From Bradyrhizobium sp. AUGA SZCCT0283 (GTDB lineage Bacteria > Pseudomonadota > Alphaproteobacteria > Rhizobiales > Xanthobacteraceae), in the NCBI RefSeq assembly GCF_018130385.1, contig NZ_JAFCLU010000009.1, forward strand, positions 124,001 through 188,000: a stretch of DNA of 64,000 nt, read 5' to 3'. The notes below the pieces were generated by a model, which saw only the letters and a program-made list of their open reading frames with translations, did no database searches and was not told the origin of the DNA. Shown here one piece after another: positions 60,611-64,000 of the stretch; position 1 is the stretch's first letter, and every line of letters starts with the position of its first letter. The position numbers and the translations under genes are program-made.

Positions 60611-61564
60611 ATGCGCGACCCCTATGAGGTCTTGGGGGTGCCGCGGGGCGCCAGCGCTGCGGCGATCAAGAGTGCCTATCGCAAGCTCGCCAAGAAGCAT
60701 CACCCGGACAACAACAAGAACGATCCAAAGGCGGCTGCGCGCTTTTCCGAGATCAATTCCGCCAACGAGATCATCGGCGACGAGGACAAGCGCAAGCAGT
60801 TCGACCGCGGCGAGATCGACGCCGAGGGCAAGCCTCGCTTTCAGGGCTTTCCCGGCGGCGACCCGCGCAGCCGCGCCGGTGGAGCTGGTGGCTTCGAGTC
60901 CTACAGCTTCCGCACCGGTGGCGGTCCCGGCGGGGCGGGCTTTGAGGATATCCTCAACAGCATGTTCGGCGGCGCGGCGAGGGGCGGACGTTCCGGCGGC
61001 GGCGGCCGGACCTTTGAATTCGACACCGGCGGGATCGGCCTCGATCTCGATCTGAATGTCGCGATGACGGTGTCGCTGGAAGAGGCAGTTAAGGGCGGAG
61101 AAAAACGCGTCCGCCTGCCGACCGGCAAGGAGCTCAACGTCCGGATTCCGGCAGGCGTCACCGCCGGCCAGCAGATCCGGCTGAAGGGGCAGGGCGAAAC
61201 CGCGCCGGGCCACCCGCCCGGCGATCTCCTGATTACGGTCAGCATCGCGCCGCATCCGTTCTTCAAGGTCGACGGCAGCGATCTGCGCATCGATCTGCCG
61301 ATCGCGCTGTATGAGGCGGTGCTGGGCGGCAAGGTCCGGGTGCCGACGCTCGGCAGCGCGGTGGAATTGTCGATTCCGAAAAATACCTCCAGCGGCCGCA
61401 CCTTTCGCCTCAAGGGCAAGGGTCTGCCCAAGGCGGGCGGAGCCGGAGACCTGTTTGTCACCACCCGAATTATTCTGCCTGACGGGAACGATGCCGAGCT
61501 TGAGGCATTGATGGAAAAGTGGCGCGACGGCCACCCTTATAATCCGCGCAGCGATTTCGGCTGA
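60611..61564 (+). CDS. CbpA-like DnaJ co-chaperone
   Basis: The product is 317 residues. The J domain has KHHPDNNKND with the HPD motif at about 31-33. A Gly-rich linker (GGPGGAGFEDILNSMFGGAA) and the DnaJ C-terminal domain follow (VSLEEAVKGGEKRVRLPTGK, RLKGKGLPKAGGAGDLFVTT). The zinc-finger of true DnaJ is absent, so it is the CbpA type. It stimulates DnaK ATPase and presents substrates. GAAGGAGACC precedes the ATG. Confidence 0.92.
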   Translation: MRDPYEVLGVPRGASAAAIKSAYRKLAKKHHPDNNKNDPKAAARFSEINSANEIIGDEDKRKQFDRGEIDAEGKPRFQGFPGGDPRSRAGGAGGFESYSFRTGGGPGGAGFEDILNSMFGGAARGGRSGGGGRTFEFDTGGIGLDLDLNVAMTVSLEEAVKGGEKRVRLPTGKELNVRIPAGVTAGQQIRLKGQGETAPGHPPGDLLITVSIAPHPFFKVDGSDLRIDLPIALYEAVLGGKVRVPTLGSAVELSIPKNTSSGRTFRLKGKGLPKAGGAGDLFVTTRIILPDGNDAELEALMEKWRDGHPYNPRSDFG

Positions 61565-61867
61565 GTCGAGTGGTGATTCGGCTGCGATTCGCGGCACGAA
61601 AAAACGTGTCGAACAGTACGGGGCCTGGCAGGAATTTTTCCCAAAAAAGCGGCCTATTTCCTGGAAAACAAAGGGTTTTCGGGAAAAAGGGGCGGCCTCG
61701 AAAGGGGGACCAGCGCGGTACCAAACCCCGATCGAGGCCGCTTGCGCCGATCGGCGGATCGAGCGCTACTCATTTTCGCGTGATCACCCGGTGCATTAAT
61801 GAGACCGGCCGGTGTTTTGATTCCAGATTTTCGATGTCAGAATTGGGACAAGTCGGCTTGACGTTGT
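61565..61867. other. Intergenic region, no recognised gene
   Basis: It contains A/T-rich and G-rich patches and one hairpin: GCGGCCTCGA at 61692-61701 and TCGAGGCCGC at 61732-61741. A plus-strand frame across it has no family sequence and overlaps the anti-sigma gene, so I do not call it. It lies between convergent genes. Confidence 0.5.
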
Positions 61868-62641
61868 CTAGCCGCCCTTCTTCTCCATCTGGTCGTAGAC
61901 CGCCTGGGCGATCTGGGTCAGTCGCCCCCGATCGGCGCCGGTAGACACCACCGCATAGACGACGCCGTCATCGGCCCAGAACAGCGTGCTTTCATTGCCT
62001 TCCGCCGCGAATCGCATCTGCGTCGCCTCGGCCTCCGATTTGGCGGTGTAGATCGTGAAACGTTCGCCCGAGGCGCTCTCATACATCATGAAGGATGCCG
62101 GGCCCGCGGACCCCGGCAGCAGCCGCCCGCCGACCAGCTTCAATCCGGCTCCCGCCAGTTCCGGCGCGCGGACGACCCAGCCGCAGCGCTTGGTCAGCCA
62201 TTGCTGCAGATGGCTGCGTTCGCTGCCCGGCACCTCGACCGGATGGCGGACTTCCACCACGTAAAGCCGGTGCGCTTCGATCGCGTGCACCGTCAGAGTT
62301 TGGAAAGCCGAGGGCGCCGCCGTCGCGCCGCGCGCGAGCCAGCCGACGCTGCCGCCGACAATGAACGCCGCCAGCGTGGCCGCGATCGCGCCGTACACCC
62401 ATTTGCGCGGCTGTCGCACCAGCCGCTCGATCTCGAGCCGCTTCGGCACCGCCTCGTCGATAACCGAATCGTACCTGGCATGCAGCGCTTCCGCCATCGC
62501 GCGCCACGACTGCACCCGCGCGGCATCGTCGGGATGCGAGGCGAGCCACGTCTCGACGTCGCCGCGGCGTTCCGCCGGCAGCTCGTTGTCGACGTAAGCA
62601 TGCAGCTCGTCTTCGGTGACGGGAATGTTGGGATCGGTCAT
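61868..62641 (-). CDS. Membrane-bound anti-sigma factor (RsiW/ChrR-like N-terminus)
   Basis: This 257-residue product starts with a zinc-less anti-sigma-like helical domain (ITED-type: [20 protein letters not shown]), one membrane segment ([20 protein letters not shown]) at about 80-100, and a periplasmic domain of unknown function ([20 protein letters not shown]). It should sequester the ECF sigma factor encoded 58 bp upstream and release it on an envelope signal. The HxxxCxxC motif of ZAS domains is absent. Confidence 0.85.
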   Translation of the reverse strand: MTDPNIPVTEDELHAYVDNELPAERRGDVETWLASHPDDAARVQSWRAMAEALHARYDSVIDEAVPKRLEIERLVRQPRKWVYGAIAATLAAFIVGGSVGWLARGATAAPSAFQTLTVHAIEAHRLYVVEVRHPVEVPGSERSHLQQWLTKRCGWVVRAPELAGAGLKLVGGRLLPGSAGPASFMMYESASGERFTIYTAKSEAEATQMRFAAEGNESTLFWADDGVVYAVVSTGADRGRLTQIAQAVYDQMEKKGG

Positions 62642-62699
62642 CGTCGTCGTCTCTGCCTATTCCTGGTCTGTCTGTGCATCACGCCTGCCACACCCATCT

Positions 62700-63188
62700 T
62701 CATTTCACCCGCCGCAGCGCCGTGCGTTCGCCCTCGAGCGAAGCTTTGACATGCGCGCGTGCGCGGGCAAGCCGGGACATTACGGTGCCGATCGGCACGC
62801 CCTGGATATCGGCGACCTCGCGGTAGCTCAGTCCTTCCAGCATCACCAGCAGCAGCACCGAGCGCTGTTCTTCCACCAGCGTTGCCAGCGCGCGGGCGAT
62901 GTCGCGGCCCTCCGCCTCGGTGCCGCTGGCGTCGGGATTGTTGTCGAGCAGCGGCATGAATTGCGGCCGCCGCGCCAGCGACCGCCGCCGGTTCTTGTTC
63001 AAATTGGTCAGGATCGTATAGAGCCAGCTCCTGACGTCGCCGCCGAGAAACAGCCGCTCCGAACGCAACGCGCGCACCAGCGTATCCTGCACCAGATCGT
63101 CGGCGATGTCGGCATCGCGCGCGAGCGCACGTGCATAGCGGCGGAGCGCCGGAATCATGGCTTCGACACTTTGACGAAACGCGCTCAT
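62700..63188 (-). CDS. ECF sigma factor (RpoE-type)
   Basis: The product is 162 residues. Region 2 has [20 protein letters not shown] and [20 protein letters not shown]; region 4 has [20 protein letters not shown] and [15 protein letters not shown]. It redirects RNA polymerase to envelope- or redox-stress promoters and is paired with the downstream membrane anti-sigma gene. ATG 63188 is preferred over 63254. A tandem 9-mer, TTGCAAGAG, lies just upstream (63199-63216). Confidence 0.9.
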   Translation of the reverse strand: MSAFRQSVEAMIPALRRYARALARDADIADDLVQDTLVRALRSERLFLGGDVRSWLYTILTNLNKNRRRSLARRPQFMPLLDNNPDASGTEAEGRDIARALATLVEEQRSVLLLVMLEGLSYREVADIQGVPIGTVMSRLARARAHVKASLEGERTALRRVK

Positions 63189-63383
63189 CGGCACCAGATT
63201 GCAAGAGTTGCAAGAGTCATGAGGCGCGAACGCCTTACCCAACATAACACCCAATCGGCGTGTCTATTCCAGCCATTGAGGCGCACCGGAAACAGCGTTA
63301 ATCCGAACAGCGGATTTGGGCTCGACCGCACGGGAGTGCTGGTGTACCTCCAAACCCCACAGGGAAGCTCGATTGAAAACCGG

Positions 63384-64000
63384 ATGTCGCAAAAATCAGG
63401 CCTGATGCTGGGCAAGCGCGGGGTGATCCTCGGCGTCGCCAACAACCGCTCGATCGCCTGGGGCATCGCCAAGGCATGCCACGACGCAGGCGCTGAAATC
63501 GCGCTCACCTGGCAGGGCGACGCGCTGAAGAAGCGGGTCGAACCGCTGGCCAAGGAGCTCAACGCGCTTCTGCTCGGCCATTGCGACGTCACCGATTCCG
63601 CCACCATCGACGCGGCATTCGACGTGCTCCGGGAAAAATGGGGCAAGATCGACTTTGTGGTCCATGCCATCGCCTTCGCCGACAAGGACCAGCTCGATGG
63701 CCGTTATCTGGAGACGACGCAGGACAATTTCTCCAGGAGCATGCTGATCTCCTGCTACTCGCTGACCGCGATCGCGCAACGCGCCGAAAAGCTGATGACC
63801 GACGGCGGCTCGATCCTGACGCTGACCTATTACGGCGCCGAGAAGTGGATGCCGCATTACAACGTGATGGGTGTGGCCAAGGCGGCGCTCGAAGCCAGCG
63901 TGCGCTATCTCGCCGCCGACCTTGGTGAAAAGAACATCCGCGTCAACGCGATCTCGGCAGGTCCCATCAAGACGCTGGCCGCATCCGGCATCGGCGACTT
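63384..64000 (+). CDS. fabI: Enoyl-[acyl-carrier-protein] reductase (partial, C-terminus outside window)
   Basis: The first 205 codons are present. The N-terminal cofactor motif is [20 protein letters not shown]. The FabI-type active site is [20 protein letters not shown], where the Tyr-x6-Lys pair reduces the enoyl-ACP double bond, followed by [17 protein letters not shown]. FabI is the last enzyme of the fatty acid elongation cycle. It is divergent from the ECF sigma gene; the gap between them (63189-63383) shows no other gene. Confidence 0.92.
   Translation, partial: MSQKSGLMLGKRGVILGVANNRSIAWGIAKACHDAGAEIALTWQGDALKKRVEPLAKELNALLLGHCDVTDSATIDAAFDVLREKWGKIDFVVHAIAFADKDQLDGRYLETTQDNFSRSMLISCYSLTAIAQRAEKLMTDGGSILTLTYYGAEKWMPHYNVMGVAKAALEASVRYLAADLGEKNIRVNAISAGPIKTLAASGIGD

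Noticed and set aside
61570..61944. A 124-codon plus-strand frame after the dnaJ-like gene
   Set aside because: It overlaps the anti-sigma gene on the other strand and its sequence is low-complexity basic with no motif.
1..64000. CRISPR arrays, phage genes, toxin-antitoxin or defence systems
   Set aside because: No regularly spaced repeats, cas genes, integrase, portal or terminase genes, or recognisable defence modules were found; the palindromic repeats here are dispersed singly.

Overview
The window looks like chromosome of an alphaproteobacterium close to Bradyrhizobium (order Hyphomicrobiales). The reasons are high GC with strong third-position G/C bias, many branched-chain amino acid (Liv) ABC and Bug-type uptake proteins, FixK/FNR-type boxes, and short palindromic intergenic repeats of the kind that litter Bradyrhizobium genomes. 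The genus is inferred, not proven. I see no rRNA, tRNA, CRISPR array, integrase or transposase.

Layout. 1-3603 (minus): an MFS drug-type exporter, an AbgB-like M20 amidohydrolase and a peptide ABC binding protein cut by the window edge. 3826-7152: a hemC-type gene, a foreign-looking methyltransferase, a relic of a second hemC 3' end, and a frameshifted PepSY membrane protein. 7336-10444: a small secreted protein, a SulP transporter and PPK2, with a FixK/FNR-like box upstream of ppk2. 10600-20642: a sugar-type binding protein, a Liv ABC system (LivK, LivH and a LivM-LivG-LivF triple fusion), an IclR regulator, and a divergent module of ThDP enzyme, SDR-fold protein lacking the catalytic residues, and cupin. 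20661-28509: a DMT transporter, an SDR, a carboxymuconolactone-decarboxylase-like protein, a MaoC-like double-hotdog protein, and a one-chain indolepyruvate:ferredoxin oxidoreductase. 28654-35206: small secreted proteins, a Gfo/Idh oxidoreductase, a Bug protein, a thiolase and a Tat-exported amidohydrolase. 35225-40222: an aromatic-catabolism cluster with an FAD hydroxylase, a Bug protein, two perfect FNR/FixK boxes, a truncated BoxR-like regulator, an HpaD-like extradiol dioxygenase and a PanE-like reductase. 40233-64000: mostly housekeeping or scattered genes, including an aminotransferase, a CPA2 antiporter, RibB with a degenerate GTP-cyclohydrolase II domain, a glutaryl-CoA dehydrogenase, an ATP-grasp enzyme, a TAXI binding protein, an acyl-CoA ligase, extensin-like and L,D-transpeptidase wall proteins, CorA, PdxH, a CbpA-like DnaJ protein, an ECF sigma/anti-sigma pair and the start of fabI.

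Functionally the window is dominated by uptake (ABC, Bug and TAXI binding proteins) and by oxidation of aromatic or branched organic acids to CoA esters. The most unusual observations are the synonymous-only second copy of the hemC 3' end flanking a small island, the tandem FNR boxes ahead of a truncated BoxR-like regulator next to an oxygen-dependent ring-cleavage gene, and the ThDP / residue-less SDR / cupin module.
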